Of a stretch of DNA of 64,000 nt, positions 1 to 8,877 are shown in pieces. The notes below the pieces were generated by a model. It ran no database searches and was not told the DNA's origin. It saw only the letters and a list, made by a program, of their open reading frames with translations. This DNA is from DASVFB01 sp963766345 (GTDB lineage: Bacteria; Actinomycetota; Thermoleophilia; Gaiellales; Gaiellaceae), in assembly GCA_963766345.1 (NCBI GenBank), contig CAVXZL010000009.1, forward strand, positions 171,398 through 235,397, read 5' to 3'. Each line of letters opens with the position of its first letter. Within the stretch, counting starts at the first letter, position 1. The translations under genes and the position numbers were made by a program.

Positions 1-18
1 CGCGTTCGGTGGTCTCGC

Positions 19-708
19 GTGGCGCCTGAGGACGAAGGCGCATCGCCCGTTGCCTTCCTTCGTCACCCGCTGCTCGTCGGCGCCGCCGTCACCGTCATCG
101 GAGCGGTTTTTGCCAGCCTGCTGATTCCGAGCATCACGCAGGTCGCGCAGGATCGACCGAAGGAGCTCGAGTTGAAGCGGACGATCGTGGAGGGAATCGC
201 CGCTGCGACGGCGACCGCCCTGAACAGAGGCGTGGCGCTCGGGCGTGGTGATCTTCAGGCTGCAGGAGGGCACGCCCACGAGGCGCCGCTGACGGTCTAT
301 CGCCGCGTCTACGGCGATTGGCTCGTCGCCGAGTCGACCCTCGACGCCGAGGTGACGACGTACTTCTCGGAGGGCGGAGCAAGAAGTCACGCTGCCTGGA
401 CGAGCTGGCGGGCATTGAAGACGGGCATCACCGACTTCCTCCGACTCAGCACGCTGACCGACTCGAACATCCGCAGGTCGTCGCGCGAATATCTCGAGGG
501 GCTCCTGCGCTCTCTCATGACGACGCAGAGCGATCTCGAGAAGTTTCGAGGGATCTTCAGAGACCCGGACACGCTTCTGAAGCCGGCGAACTCCCGATTC
601 GTGATCCGGGCTCTCGCGGAATTGCTCGAGCTCGATCGTGACTCGGTGACCGTGAAGATCGTGCGTGCGCCCGCGACCGGCTTTCGACACAGCCCGTGGT
701 CGCTCTAA
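19..708 (+). CDS. Hypothetical single-pass membrane protein
   Basis: I do not recognise this family. The protein (229 aa from a GTG) has a short acidic N terminus, one hydrophobic segment at about residues 17-39, and then a long soluble, probably helical region rich in charged residues, so it looks like an N-anchored protein with its bulk on one side of the membrane. No catalytic motif is evident. The frame is open from the GTG back to the window edge, so the true start may lie outside the window and the gene may be 5'-truncated here. It converges on the small gene at 728-928. Confidence 0.6.
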   Translation: MAPEDEGASPVAFLRHPLLVGAAVTVIGAVFASLLIPSITQVAQDRPKELELKRTIVEGIAAATATALNRGVALGRGDLQAAGGHAHEAPLTVYRRVYGDWLVAESTLDAEVTTYFSEGGARSHAAWTSWRALKTGITDFLRLSTLTDSNIRRSSREYLEGLLRSLMTTQSDLEKFRGIFRDPDTLLKPANSRFVIRALAELLELDRDSVTVKIVRAPATGFRHSPWSL

Positions 709-727
709 CGCGATCCGCTTCTGCGCG

Positions 728-928
728 CTACGGCCGCGGCGGCTCGGAGTCGCGTTCGAAGTCGACGCCCTCCGTGCCGAAGCGCTCGTGCAGGAACGCG
801 TCGTCCTTGCGCCCCTGGTAGTCCTCCTCGGCCTCGTCGCGCTCGATAGGCGTCATCCGCGTCTCCTCCTCCGCGCGCTCGACTTCGTCCTTGCTCCACC
901 AGGCGCGGATGCGGTCGAGGAAGCCCAT
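728..928 (-). CDS. Small acidic hypothetical protein (66 aa)
   Basis: This is a short, strongly charged protein. It starts with an amphipathic stretch (MGFLDRIRAWWSKDE) followed by a run of Glu/Asp/Arg with no hydrophobic core. Nothing indicates a function. It is supported by codon-like composition, an ATG start and its fit between two flanking genes. It lies divergent to the DksA-like gene at 976 with about 47 bp between the starts. Confidence 0.5.
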   Translation of the reverse strand: MGFLDRIRAWWSKDEVERAEEETRMTPIERDEAEEDYQGRKDDAFLHERFGTEGVDFERDSEPPRP

Positions 929-961
929 GGCCCAAGTGTCTCACGCCTCGAGGACGAAAGC

Positions 962-967
962 TACGAT
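962..967 (+). promoter_or_regulatory. -10 hexamer TACGAT for DksA-like gene
   Basis: TACGAT lies 8 nt upstream of the ATG at 976, and no Shine-Dalgarno sequence is present, so a leaderless transcript is likely. Confidence 0.45.
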
Positions 968-975
968 CGCCTGCG

Positions 976-1302
976 ATGGATACCGACCGGGCACGCGAGC
1001 TTCTGACCGCCGAGCGCGAGCGCATCCAGCGAGCGCTCGCACGGCACCGGCACGAGGACACGGGCCGGCTCGCCGACGACGAGGAGCCGGGCGACGTCGG
1101 GTCCGATCTCTACCAGGACGAGCTCGACGAAGGGCTGTCGGAAGACCTGCGCGAGCAGTTGGCAGCCGTCGAGCGCGCCGAGGCGCGGCTCGCGGCGGGA
1201 ACGTACGGCCTCTCGGTCGAGAGCGGTCAGCCGATCCCGGACGAGCGCCTCGAGGCGTTCCCGACGGCCGAGCGCACCACCGAGGAAGAGGCGCGCAACT
1301 AG
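976..1302 (+). CDS. TraR/DksA-like protein lacking zinc-finger cysteines
   Basis: At 108 aa this has the size and order of actinobacterial TraR/DksA-type proteins: an N-terminal helical, charged region (residues 1-65) followed by the family's typical 'A-LAAGTYG' turn and 'PIPDERLEAFPTAE' segment near residues 74-98. Family members normally carry a C4 zinc finger here. In this protein the C-x2-C positions read S-V-E-S and there is no cysteine anywhere, so it cannot bind zinc in the usual way. DksA proteins act on RNA polymerase through the secondary channel; whether this one does is unknown. It starts at ATG behind a -10-like hexamer. Confidence 0.65.
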   Translation: MDTDRARELLTAERERIQRALARHRHEDTGRLADDEEPGDVGSDLYQDELDEGLSEDLREQLAAVERAEARLAAGTYGLSVESGQPIPDERLEAFPTAERTTEEEARN

Positions 1303-1407
1303 CGACACCCCGGGCGGCGGTCTTAGGACCATCGTCCGATTGCGGCCAGGACCGCACCTCGCGCACGGTGTCGTCGTCAGTCCGCGAACCGTCCGAGGAG
1401 GTCTCCA

Positions 1408-1791
1408 ATGCGAGCCAGTGCAGCACTTACGGTCGTCGCCGTCGTCTCGTCCGTCGTGGCTTTCGGCGTCGCCCAGGGCGCCGGTGCGGCGTCGACGCCG
1501 AAGCTGATCGGCGTCGTCGGCAAGAACGGCGCGTTCACGATCACGTTGAAGAGCACGCGCGGCAAGGTCGTGCGAACGGTCGCAGCCGGCACGTACACGA
1601 TCGTCGTCCGCGACTACTCGAAGTTCCACAACTTCGAGCTCGAGCGTGAGCACGGCGGGAAGGGCAGCGACATCACCGACGTCGACTTCGTCGGGACGAA
1701 GACAGTCCGGATGAGGCTCACGCGCGGCGAGTACAAGGTCTACTGCGACCCGCACGAGTCGTCGATGTTCCAGAACTTCACTGTTCGCTGA
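1408..1791 (+). CDS. Secreted cupredoxin-like protein
   Basis: The 127-aa product has a signal peptide (hydrophobic residues about 5-25, ending AQGAGAA) followed by one plastocyanin/cupredoxin-like beta sandwich. All four type-1 copper ligands seem to be present: His in 'KFHNFEL' and Cys, His and Met in the C-terminal loop 'YCDPHESSMF'. It therefore probably binds one copper outside the membrane and acts as an electron carrier or copper-handling protein; the partner is not known. A strong Shine-Dalgarno (GAGGAGG) precedes the ATG, unlike most first genes in this window. It converges on the YdeI-family gene. Confidence 0.75.
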   Translation: MRASAALTVVAVVSSVVAFGVAQGAGAASTPKLIGVVGKNGAFTITLKSTRGKVVRTVAAGTYTIVVRDYSKFHNFELEREHGGKGSDITDVDFVGTKTVRMRLTRGEYKVYCDPHESSMFQNFTVR

Positions 1792-1797
1792 GAACGG

Positions 1798-2403
1798 TCA
1801 CGCGTCCGCGCGGCGCTTCTGCGGATGCGGGGTCTCGCCGCGAGCAAGCATCGCGACGAACTCCTCGATGCGGCGGCGCCGCGTCTCGGCTCGCCTGGCC
1901 GTCGTCACGCGATAGAGCACCGCGTAGCGGTTCTGGCTCGTGAGCTGCTCGAACAGCTCCTGCGCCTTCGGCTCCGCGGCGAGCGCGGCGGCGAGATCCT
2001 CCGGCACCTCGATCGTCGCGGGTCCTGCGTACGCGGCGTCCCAGCGGCCGTCCGACTTCGCGCGCTCGACCTCGGCGTGCCCGGCCGGGTGCATGCGCCC
2101 TTCTGAGACGAGTCGCTCTGCGATGCCGACGTTCCGCTTCGACCACGGGCTGCGCTTGCGGCGCGGCGTGAAACGCTGCCTGTACGTCGTGTCGTCCCGC
2201 CGCTTCACCTGGCCGTCGATCCAGCCGTGGCACAGCGCCCCCTCGAGCGCGTCGTCGTAGCCGAGACTCGTCGGCTCGACGGTTCCCTTCTTCGCGAGCA
2301 CGAGCCACACGCCCTCGGGCTCGGCGTTATGTTCCGCGAGCCACGCGCGCCACGCGGCCGCGTCGCGGACGATCAGCTCGGATTCGTCACTAGAAAGTTT
2401 CAC
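1798..2403 (-). CDS. YdeI/OmpD-associated family protein
   Basis: The 201-aa protein has the family's recognisable order: an N-terminal 'AWRAWLAEHNAEPEGVWLVLAKK' type segment, then 'YDDALEGALCHGWIDGQVKR', 'RQRFTPRRKRSPWSKRN' and a C-terminal basic helix ending in 'RRIEEFVAMLARG'. Members are often annotated as bacteriocin-protection, YdeI or OmpD-associated proteins, but the molecular role is poorly defined. The length matches the family. The GTG start at 2403 is divergent from the large secreted-protein gene at 2452. Confidence 0.8.
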   Translation of the reverse strand: MKLSSDESELIVRDAAAWRAWLAEHNAEPEGVWLVLAKKGTVEPTSLGYDDALEGALCHGWIDGQVKRRDDTTYRQRFTPRRKRSPWSKRNVGIAERLVSEGRMHPAGHAEVERAKSDGRWDAAYAGPATIEVPEDLAAALAAEPKAQELFEQLTSQNRYAVLYRVTTARRAETRRRRIEEFVAMLARGETPHPQKRRADA

Positions 2404-2451
2404 CTCAGACCCCTATTCTCGGCGAGCCGCAGTCGACACTAGGGGGGACTC
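2404..2451. promoter_or_regulatory. Divergent promoter region with two TAGGGG hexamers
   Basis: TAGGGG occurs on the minus strand (2415-2410), 6 nt before the GTG at 2403, and on the plus strand (2440-2445), 6 nt before the ATG at 2452. The spacing equals that of the leaderless promoters elsewhere, but the last base is G rather than T. For the plus gene the G run could instead act as a ribosome-binding site. Confidence 0.35.
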
Positions 2452-5400
2452 ATGAGAGACCGGAGCCGGTTCACCCGGAAACGTTCTGGACGGCCGCTCG
2501 CGGCCGTCGCGTTCATCGTCGCGCTCGCAGTGCTGTTGCCCGTCGCCGCGTCGGCGGTCGACGCGAACGGCAAGGCCGCCGCGAGCTCCAACGCGGTGCG
2601 CAAGCAGACAGAGAGCCCGGCGCTACACCACGACGTCTCGCCGCCGCTCCGCGACATCGCGCCCGCGCCGGTCTCCGGGAAGCTGAAGAAGGAAAAGGAG
2701 CCGAAGCACGGCCCGCCCGCACCCGAGCCCGGCGGCCCGGACCCGGTCGTCCAGTCAAGCCCCGGCGTCGCAGCGGCGCCCGCGCTCGGCCTCGGGGTCG
2801 AAGGGCTCGGCCAGGGGTTCAGCGGCCCGTCCGGAACGTTCAGCGTCGACTCGGCGCCGCCGGATCCGAACGGCGCGGTCGGACCGAACCACTTCGTCGA
2901 GGTCGTCAACGAGAGCCTGGCGGTCTTCAACAAGTCCGGGACGCCGATCTACGGGCCGGTCGCGACGAACACGCTGTGGAGCGGCTTCGGCGGCGGCTGC
3001 CAGTCGAACGACGACGGCGACGCGACGGTCGCGTACGACCGGCTCGCTGACCGCTGGATCATCAGCCAGTTCTCGGTCAGCTCGACGCCGTTCCTGCAGT
3101 GCGTCGCGGTGTCTCGCACCGGCGACCCGACGGGCTCGTACGCCCGTTACTCGTACTCGTACTCGAACTTCCCCGACTACCCGAAGCTCGGCGTGTGGCC
3201 GGACGCGTACTACACGACGTTCAACATGTTCAACGCGAGCGGCACGTCGTTCCTCGGGCCGCAGGTGTGCGCGTACGACCGCGCGAAGATGATCGCCGCG
3301 CAGGCTGCGACGCAGCAGTGCGTGACGCTCAGCAGCACGTTCGGCAGCCTGCTCCCGTCCGACCTCGACGGGCCGACGGCGCCGCCCGCGGGTCGGCCGA
3401 ACTACCTGCTCAGCTTCGGCACGAACACGTTGCAGGTGTGGAAGTTCCACGTCGACTGGGCGACGCCGGCGAACACCTCGATGACGGGACCGACGAACCT
3501 GACGACGGCCGCGTTCTCGCCCGCGTGCAGCGGCGGCGGGGCGTGCATCCCGCAATCCGGGACGACGAACAAGCTCGACTCGCTCGCGGACCGGCTGATG
3601 TACCGCCTCGCCTATCGGAACTTCGGCGACCACGAGTCGCTCGTCGTCGACCACAGCGTCACCGCGGGCAGCTCCGTCGGCGTCCGCTGGTACGAGCTGC
3701 GAAACCCGAATGGAAACCCGACGATCCTCCAGCAGGGGACCTACGCGCCCGACTCGGCGTACCGCTGGATGGGCTCGATCGCGATGGACCACGTCGGCAA
3801 CATCGGGCTCGGCTACAGCGTCTCGAGCGGCACGACGCATCCTGGCATCCGCTACACGGGGCGGCTCGCCGGTGACGCGCTCGGCACGATGACCCAGGGC
3901 GAGGGGACGATCATCACGGGCGGCGGGTCGCAGACCGGCGGCCTCCAGCGCTGGGGCGACTACACGAGCATGAGCGTCGACCCGGCCGACGACTGCACCT
4001 TCTGGTACACGGACGAATACGTCGCCGCGAACGGCAGCTTCAACTGGCACACGCGCATCGGCTCGTTCAAGTTCCCGAGTTGCAGCACCGGGCCGTCCGA
4101 CTTCTCGATCTCGGCGAGCCCGGCGAGCCTGACGATCGGACAGGCCGGAAGCGCGACGGCGACGATCAACACGGCGGTCACGACCGGCGGCTCGCAGTCT
4201 GTCAGCCTCGGCGCGAGCGGAGTCCCTGCCGGGACGACCGTCAGCTTCAATCCCGCATCCGTCGCTTCGGGCGGCTCGTCGACCATGACGGTCGACGTCG
4301 GCGCATCGACGACGCCCGGCAGCTACACGCTCACCGTGACAGGGACCGCAGCGAGCGGGAGCCACACGACGACCGTTGCGCTGAACGTCGTCGCGTCGGA
4401 CTTCTCGATCACGGCGAGCCCGAGCAGCCTGAGCGTCGTCCAGGGTCAAAGCGGCACGTCGACGATCGGCACAGCCGTGCTCGGCGGTGCAGCGCAGACG
4501 GTGAGCCTGAGTGCGAGCGGACAGCCGGCCGGTGTGACGATCTCGTTCAGTCCGGCGTCCGTCGCAGCAGGCGCGTCGTCGACGATGACCGTCTCCGTCG
4601 CCGCGGCCACGACTCCCGCGACGTACACGATCACCGTCACGGGAACCGGTTCGACGGCGACGCACTCGACCACGGTCAGCCTGACCGTGAACCCCGCGCC
4701 GCCCTCCGACTTCTCGATCTCCGCGAGCCCGGCGAGCGTCACGATCGCACAGGGATCGGGCGGCACGGCCACGATCGGCACCGCAGTGCTCAGCGGCAAC
4801 GCGCAGACGGTCAGCATGAGCGCAAGCGGCCTGCCCGCCGGCGCGACGGCGAGCTTCAATCCCGCGTCGGTGACCGCAGGCGGCGCGTCGACGTTGACCG
4901 TGAGCGTCGGCTCGGGGACGGCGACGGGCGGCTACACGATCACCGTCACGGGCACGGGCACGACGGCGACACACACGACGACCGTCGGCCTCACCGTCAC
5001 GACCGCGCCGCAGGGAGTCGTGAACGGCGGCTTCGAGACCGGGACGCTGAGCGGCTGGAGCGCCAGCGGCGCCTTCCTGCCGCGGATCAGCACGACGGCG
5101 CACACCGGCGGCTACTCGGCGCAGATCGGCTCGGCGAGCCCCGTCAACGGGAACAGCACGCTGACGCAGTCCGTCGCGATCCCGAGCGGCAACTCACGGC
5201 TGACGTTCTGGTACCAGCCGCACTGCACCGACACGGTCACGTACGACCAGATCCAGGCGCAGATCCGCAGCACGTCAGGCACGACGCTCGCAACGGCGCT
5301 GAACGTGTGCCCGACGGCAACCGCGTGGACGCAGGTCACGTTCGACACGAGCGCGTACGCGGGTCAGACCGTCTTCCCTCTGGTTCAACGACCACGACGA

Positions 5401-5914
5401 CGGCTACGCGGGCGACCCGACGTACTTCCTGCTCGACGACGTCTCTGTCGCGAGTTACGTGCCGACGGCGAACGTCGTCCAGAACGGCGGCTTCGAGACG
5501 GGCAGTTTCACGTCGTGGAGTGCGAGCGGCGCGTTCCTCCCGCGGATCAGCACGACCGCGCACACGGGGACGTACTCGGCGCAGGTCGGCTCGACCGGCG
5601 CCGTGAACGGGAACAGCACGCTCACGCAGACCGTGACGGTGCCGAGCGGCAGCGCGACGCTGTCCTTCTGGTACCAGCCGCATTGCACCGACACGATCAC
5701 GTACGACCAGATCCAGATGCAGATACGCAACACGTCGGGGACGACGCTTGCGACACCGCTCAACGTCTGTCCGGCGACGACGGCATGGACACAGGTCACG
5801 TTCAGCACCACGGCGTACGCGGGCCAGACCGTCGTCCTCTGGTTCAACGACCACGACGACGGTTACGCCACCGACCCGACGTACTTCCTGCTCGACGATG
5901 TCTCGCTGAGTTAA
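2452..5914 (+). CDS. Secreted Ig-repeat protein with twin C-terminal sandwich domains (frameshifted)
   Basis: The repaired product is 1153 aa: signal peptide (about 1-37), a Pro/Lys-rich linker, a large extracellular domain (about 110-540) of propeller-like repeats, three Ig-like repeats of about 100 aa each starting 'DFSI-ASP' (near residues 549, 648 and 752), and two near-identical C-terminal domains starting 'GGFETG' (near 857 and 1003) that resemble jelly-roll carbohydrate-binding modules. An adhesive or surface role is inferred. The first C-terminal repeat reads GTCTTCCCTCTGG where the second reads GTCGTCCTCTGG, so one extra base near 5385 shifts the frame. Removing it restores the reading into the second repeat and a stop at 5912-5914. 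It converges with pheA, sharing the TTAA of both stops. Confidence 0.75.
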
Positions 5915-6756
5915 CGCGAAGACGACGCGCCGGGGCCGAGCCTTCGCACGGCCCCGGCGTACGTTCCGAGCACGCGCGTGAACGTCGCGTGCTCGCTCAG
6001 CGCCGCGAGCGCGTCGACCATCTCCGCGCCGGAAGCCGCGGCATCCACGTCGACGTAGAAGACGTACTCCCACGGCCGTCCGGGACGCGGCCGCGACTCG
6101 AGCTTCGTCAGGCTCACGTGACGGTCGGCGAAAGCGCCGAGGCAGCGGAAGAGCGAGCCGGCGACGTGGCCGACGCCGAAGACGAGCGACGTCTTGTCCG
6201 GCTCGCCGATCGGCTCGGGGCTGCGAGAGAGGACGCCGAAGCGCGTGTAGTTGTCTGGATAGGTCTGAATCCGCTCGGCGAGCACCTCGAGCCCGTAGAG
6301 CTCTCCCGCGCGTGCGGACGCGATCGCCGCCACACCCTCGAGGCGCTCATCCGCGATCTGCTTTGCCGCGCCCGCCGTGTTGTACTCCGCGCGGACGGTC
6401 ACCTCGAGAGCGCTGAGGAACTCCTCGCACTGCGCGATCGCCTGCGGATGCGAGATCACCTCGCGCAGCTCGTCGATCTGGGAGCCGGGCAGTGCGAGCA
6501 GGCAGTGATCGACGCGGACGACCGTCTCGCCGACGAGGTGCAGGCCGTGTCGCAGGAAGAGGTCGTACGTCTCGTTGATGCTGCCCGCCTGCGAGTTGTC
6601 GAGCGGGACGAGGCCGGCAGCGACGCGCCCGACCTCGACCGCCTCGAACACCTTTCGGATCGACTTGTAGGCGCGCCGCTCCGCGTCAGGGAAGACGGCC
6701 GCCGCGCCCTCTTCCGAGTACGCGCCGACCTCCCCCTGGTACGCGACGACTTCCAT
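5911..6756 (-). CDS. pheA: Prephenate dehydratase
   Basis: This enzyme converts prephenate to phenylpyruvate in phenylalanine synthesis (cytoplasm). The 281-aa product has the periplasmic-binding-like catalytic domain with 'YQGEVGAYSE' at the N terminus, 'VPLDNSQAGSINETYDLF', and the catalytic 'NYTRF' Thr-Arg-Phe motif, followed by a C-terminal ACT domain with the Phe-binding 'ESRP' motif, so feedback inhibition by phenylalanine is expected. Length matches monofunctional enzymes. An upstream GTG at 6777 is in frame, but ATG 6756 fits the family N terminus and lies 8 nt after a TAAGCT hexamer. It stands alone, with no other aromatic amino acid genes nearby. Confidence 0.93.
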   Translation of the reverse strand: MEVVAYQGEVGAYSEEGAAAVFPDAERRAYKSIRKVFEAVEVGRVAAGLVPLDNSQAGSINETYDLFLRHGLHLVGETVVRVDHCLLALPGSQIDELREVISHPQAIAQCEEFLSALEVTVRAEYNTAGAAKQIADERLEGVAAIASARAGELYGLEVLAERIQTYPDNYTRFGVLSRSPEPIGEPDKTSLVFGVGHVAGSLFRCLGAFADRHVSLTKLESRPRPGRPWEYVFYVDVDAAASGAEMVDALAALSEHATFTRVLGTYAGAVRRLGPGASSSR

Positions 6757-6764
6757 GTCGCCGC

Positions 6765-6770
6765 AGCTTA
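6765..6770 (-). promoter_or_regulatory. -10 hexamer TAAGCT for pheA
   Basis: On the minus strand TAAGCT sits 8 nt before the ATG at 6756. It supports that start over the upstream GTG, which lies inside the promoter. Confidence 0.45.
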
Positions 6771-7009
6771 GAAGCACGTCAGCCGCGAGGCTTCCGGAGC
6801 CACGCGCCCGACCAGTTCACCGGCCAGAGCATCAGCGTTCACCTCCGCAATCATTTGTCGCAGTTCCCTTGAGGACACGCTCCACCCAAGATGCGTAGCT
6901 CAGGACGAGCCGGGTCGTTCGCCGCATGAAGATCCCCCGTCGTTTTCGGAGCGGCGCGCCGCATGCGCCGCTGACTGGATGGACGGTAGATCCGGCGGTT
7001 AGGTGGAGC

Positions 7010-7027
7010 CTCCCCCCGAAGGGGGAG
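7010..7027 (-). terminator. CTCCCCC/GGGGGAG hairpin
   Basis: A 7-bp perfect stem with a 4-nt loop (CGAA). There is no clear U tract, so intrinsic termination is only possible. Confidence 0.35.
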
Positions 7028-7055
7028 ACGCCCGCAGAATCACTCGATCGAGGAA

Positions 7056-7073
7056 TGCAGCCCGCGGGCTGCA
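7056..7073. terminator. 18-bp perfect palindrome
   Basis: TGCAGCCCGCGGGCTGCA is a perfect 18-bp palindrome 6 bp downstream of the minus-strand stop codon at 7080. It could fold into a hairpin ending that transcript or be a protein-binding site. Confidence 0.4.
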
Positions 7074-7079
7074 ACGCGA

Positions 7080-7361
7080 CTAGACCGTGGGCGTTGCGGG
7101 GGGCTCCGCGGCGTCCGTCGCGCCCGGGGGCTCGGAGGTCTCCGGCGCTTCGAGCTGCACCTTCAGCGCCCGGACGCGCTCCGCGAGGGGCTCGAGCTCG
7201 GGCGCCGACACCTCGCCGCTCTCGATCAGCTCGAATGTCTTGTGCCCGAGGTCGCCGTACGCCTGGCCGAGCGCGCGCTTCGTCTGCAGCTCGTCCGCGG
7301 TCTCCTTCGCCTTCATCGCCGCCTGCTCGGCGGCCGCCATCGCCTTGTCCAGCAGTCCCAT
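7080..7361 (-). CDS. Small helical hypothetical protein (93 aa)
   Basis: The product starts 'MGLLDKAMAAAEQAAMKAKETADEL', an Ala-rich amphipathic helix, continues with a helical 'LGHKTFELIESGEV' segment, and ends in a Pro/Thr/Ala-rich tail. I do not recognise a named family. The start is fixed by a good Shine-Dalgarno (AAAGGGG) on the minus strand. It lies 26 bp downstream of the membrane-anchored small gene at 7388-7648 and is probably co-transcribed with it. Confidence 0.65.
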   Translation of the reverse strand: MGLLDKAMAAAEQAAMKAKETADELQTKRALGQAYGDLGHKTFELIESGEVSAPELEPLAERVRALKVQLEAPETSEPPGATDAAEPPATPTV

Positions 7362-7387
7362 GTCAGCCCCTTTCTCGTTGACGCCTG

Positions 7388-7648
7388 TTACTCGCCGCGC
7401 AGCTCGTCGATCCGAGCGCGCGCTCCTTCGTGGACGGAGCGCCTGCGCGCGTCGGGATCCGCAGCCTTGTCGACCGGCGTCTCCCGCTCCTCGAAGCGAT
7501 CGCGCTCGTCGGCGACGGCACGCGACTCCTCGAGCTTCGCGCGCAGCGACTCCGCCGGATCCTCTTCCACCTGCGGCTTCCGTCGCCGCCAGCGCCACAT
7601 GAAGAGCGCGCCGGCCGCGGCGCCGAGCCATGCGAACCGCCTGTCCAT
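7388..7648 (-). CDS. Small membrane-anchored hypothetical protein (86 aa)
   Basis: It has one N-terminal transmembrane helix (about residues 4-19) followed at once by a basic 'RWRRRK' stop-transfer cluster and then a highly charged cytoplasmic tail rich in Glu/Arg, likely coiled. Function unknown. The ATG start lies 6 nt after a TAGCAT hexamer with no ribosome-binding site. It is divergent from the rpsF operon and heads a two-gene unit with 7080-7361. Confidence 0.65.
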   Translation of the reverse strand: MDRRFAWLGAAAGALFMWRWRRRKPQVEEDPAESLRAKLEESRAVADERDRFEERETPVDKAADPDARRRSVHEGARARIDELRGE

Positions 7649-7654
7649 CCGGCG

Positions 7655-7660
7655 ATGCTA
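7655..7660 (-). promoter_or_regulatory. -10 hexamer TAGCAT
   Basis: On the minus strand, TAGCAT is 6 nt before the ATG at 7648. Confidence 0.5.
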
Positions 7661-7729
7661 CCCTGCCCCGCGACTCCTGCTCCGCAGCGCAACCCAGGCG
7701 GGGCCGACTCAGACCGAAGGAGGAATCGG

Positions 7730-8137
7730 TTGCGAAACGCTTACGAGATCTTGCTCATGCTCGATCCAGACCTGTCCGACGAGCGGCAGGAGGAGATCGT
7801 CGTCCGCACGCGCCAGCTGATCGAGAACGGCGGCGGCACGTGGGTGGGACACGACCCGTGGGGCCGGCGCCGGCTGGCCTACGAGATCGACAAGAAGACG
7901 GACGGCATCTATCACCTGCTGCAGTTCGACGCCGAGCCGGAGACGGTGGACGAGTTGACGCGCATCCTCAAGATCTCGGACGGCGTGCTGCGCCACATGG
8001 CGACGCGCCGGATCGAAGGGACACAAGGGCCCGGCCGGCCCGGCCCCGAGCCGCCGCCCGTCGCGCGGGAGAGCTCCGACCGTGAGCCGGAGTACGCTGC
8101 TGCGAACACGCGTTCGCAAGAGGAAGAGGAGGAGTAA
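7730..8137 (+). CDS. rpsF: Small ribosomal subunit protein bS6
   Basis: bS6 binds bS18 on the 30S platform. The core 'RNAYEILLMLDPDL' at the start and 'DGIYHLLQFDAEPETVDELTRILKISDGVLRHM' in the middle are typical. The 135-aa product carries a 35-aa Pro/Glu-rich C-terminal tail ending in five Glu. I chose a TTG start because it gives the exact family N terminus and follows GGAGG at the right distance; no ATG or GTG fits. First gene of the conserved rpsF-ssb-rpsR-rplI block, 5 bp before ssb. Confidence 0.93.
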   Translation: MRNAYEILLMLDPDLSDERQEEIVVRTRQLIENGGGTWVGHDPWGRRRLAYEIDKKTDGIYHLLQFDAEPETVDELTRILKISDGVLRHMATRRIEGTQGPGRPGPEPPPVARESSDREPEYAAANTRSQEEEEE

Positions 8138-8142
8138 GGAGC

Positions 8143-8580
8143 ATGGCCAACATCAACCGCGTCGTCCTCGTCGGCAACCTCACGCGCGACCCGGAGCTCC
8201 GGCATACGCCGAGCGGCATGGCCGTCTGCAGCCTGAGGCTCGCCGTGAACACGCGCCGTAAGGACTCCGCAACCGGAGAGTGGACGGAGAAGCCGAACTA
8301 CTTCGACATCACCGTCTGGGGCGCGCAGGGCGAGAACTGCGCGCAGTACCTCGCGAAGGGCCGCCCCGTCGGAGTCGACGGCCGGCTCGAGTGGCGCGAG
8401 TGGGAAGCGCAGGACGGCTCGAAGCGCCAGGCCGTCGAGGTGATCGCCGACACCGTCCAGTTCCTCGGCGGTCGCGGCGAGCTCGGCGGCGACGCGCCTC
8501 AATACGTTCCGGCTTCCGCCACGGCGCAGGCGAACGCCGACTTCGGTGGCCAGGCCGCCGACGACGACATCCCGTTCTAG
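8143..8580 (+). CDS. ssb: Single-stranded DNA-binding protein
   Basis: SSB coats single-stranded DNA in replication and repair. The 145-aa protein has a full OB fold ('NRVVLVGNLTRDPELRHTPSG' through 'FLGGRG'), a short flexible linker, and the conserved acidic tip DDDIPF that docks partner proteins such as helicases, polymerase and RecO. The linker is short for an actinobacterial SSB. AAGGAG precedes the ATG. Its place between rpsF and rpsR is the standard bacterial arrangement. Confidence 0.95.
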   Translation: MANINRVVLVGNLTRDPELRHTPSGMAVCSLRLAVNTRRKDSATGEWTEKPNYFDITVWGAQGENCAQYLAKGRPVGVDGRLEWREWEAQDGSKRQAVEVIADTVQFLGGRGELGGDAPQYVPASATAQANADFGGQAADDDIPF

Positions 8581-8590
8581 GAAGGATCGA

Positions 8591-8875
8591 ATGGCTCAGA
8601 GGACAGACAAACGAGCTGGCAGCGACAGGGACCAGCGCGGCGGGCGCAAGCGCGCGCAGGCCGGGCCGATCAAGCGCAAGTCCTGCTTCTTCTGCAAGGA
8701 CAAGGTCGACGAGATCGACTACAAGAACATCAACCAGCTGCGCCGATACATCTCCGAGAAGGGCAAGATCCGCAACCGCCGCATCACAGGCGCGTGCCGC
8801 CGGCACCAGCGCCAGGTCGCGGTCGCGGTCAAGCGCGCACGCGAGATGGCACTTCTGCCCTACGTCACCGGCTGA
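8591..8875 (+). CDS. rpsR: Small ribosomal subunit protein bS18
   Basis: This 94-aa bS18 has a basic N-terminal extension and the core 'DYKNINQLRRYISEKGKI' and 'RRITGACRRHQRQV'. It keeps Cys residues as 'CFFC' and 'GACRRH', i.e. a zinc-containing (C+) form. The ATG lies 10 nt after the ssb stop codon with GAAGGA as ribosome-binding site. It forms the 30S platform dimer with the product of rpsF. Confidence 0.94.
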   Translation: MAQRTDKRAGSDRDQRGGRKRAQAGPIKRKSCFFCKDKVDEIDYKNINQLRRYISEKGKIRNRRITGACRRHQRQVAVAVKRAREMALLPYVTG

Positions 8876-8877
8876 TC

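Larger units (their letters stand above)
6778..7079. other. Gene-poor spacer between pheA and a small-gene pair
   Basis: About 300 bp upstream of pheA and downstream of the minus-strand small-gene pair. Short open frames exist on both strands, but none has family-like composition, so I call no gene. It contains two inverted repeats near its right end (listed separately) that probably terminate the minus-strand transcript ending at 7080. Confidence 0.5.

Noticed and set aside
2755..5103. 782-codon open frame on the minus strand
   Set aside because: It lies antisense to the Ig-repeat gene, is made of Arg/Asp/Gly-rich low-complexity residues typical of GC-rich shadow frames, and has no motif.
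5459..5914. Separate 151-aa gene starting at 5459
   Set aside because: It is the second C-terminal repeat of the preceding protein, separated only by the single-base frameshift.
6926..7381. 151-codon open frame in the pheA upstream spacer
   Set aside because: It covers two hairpins and the antisense of the 93-aa gene, and is Arg/Pro/Ser-rich without family likeness.
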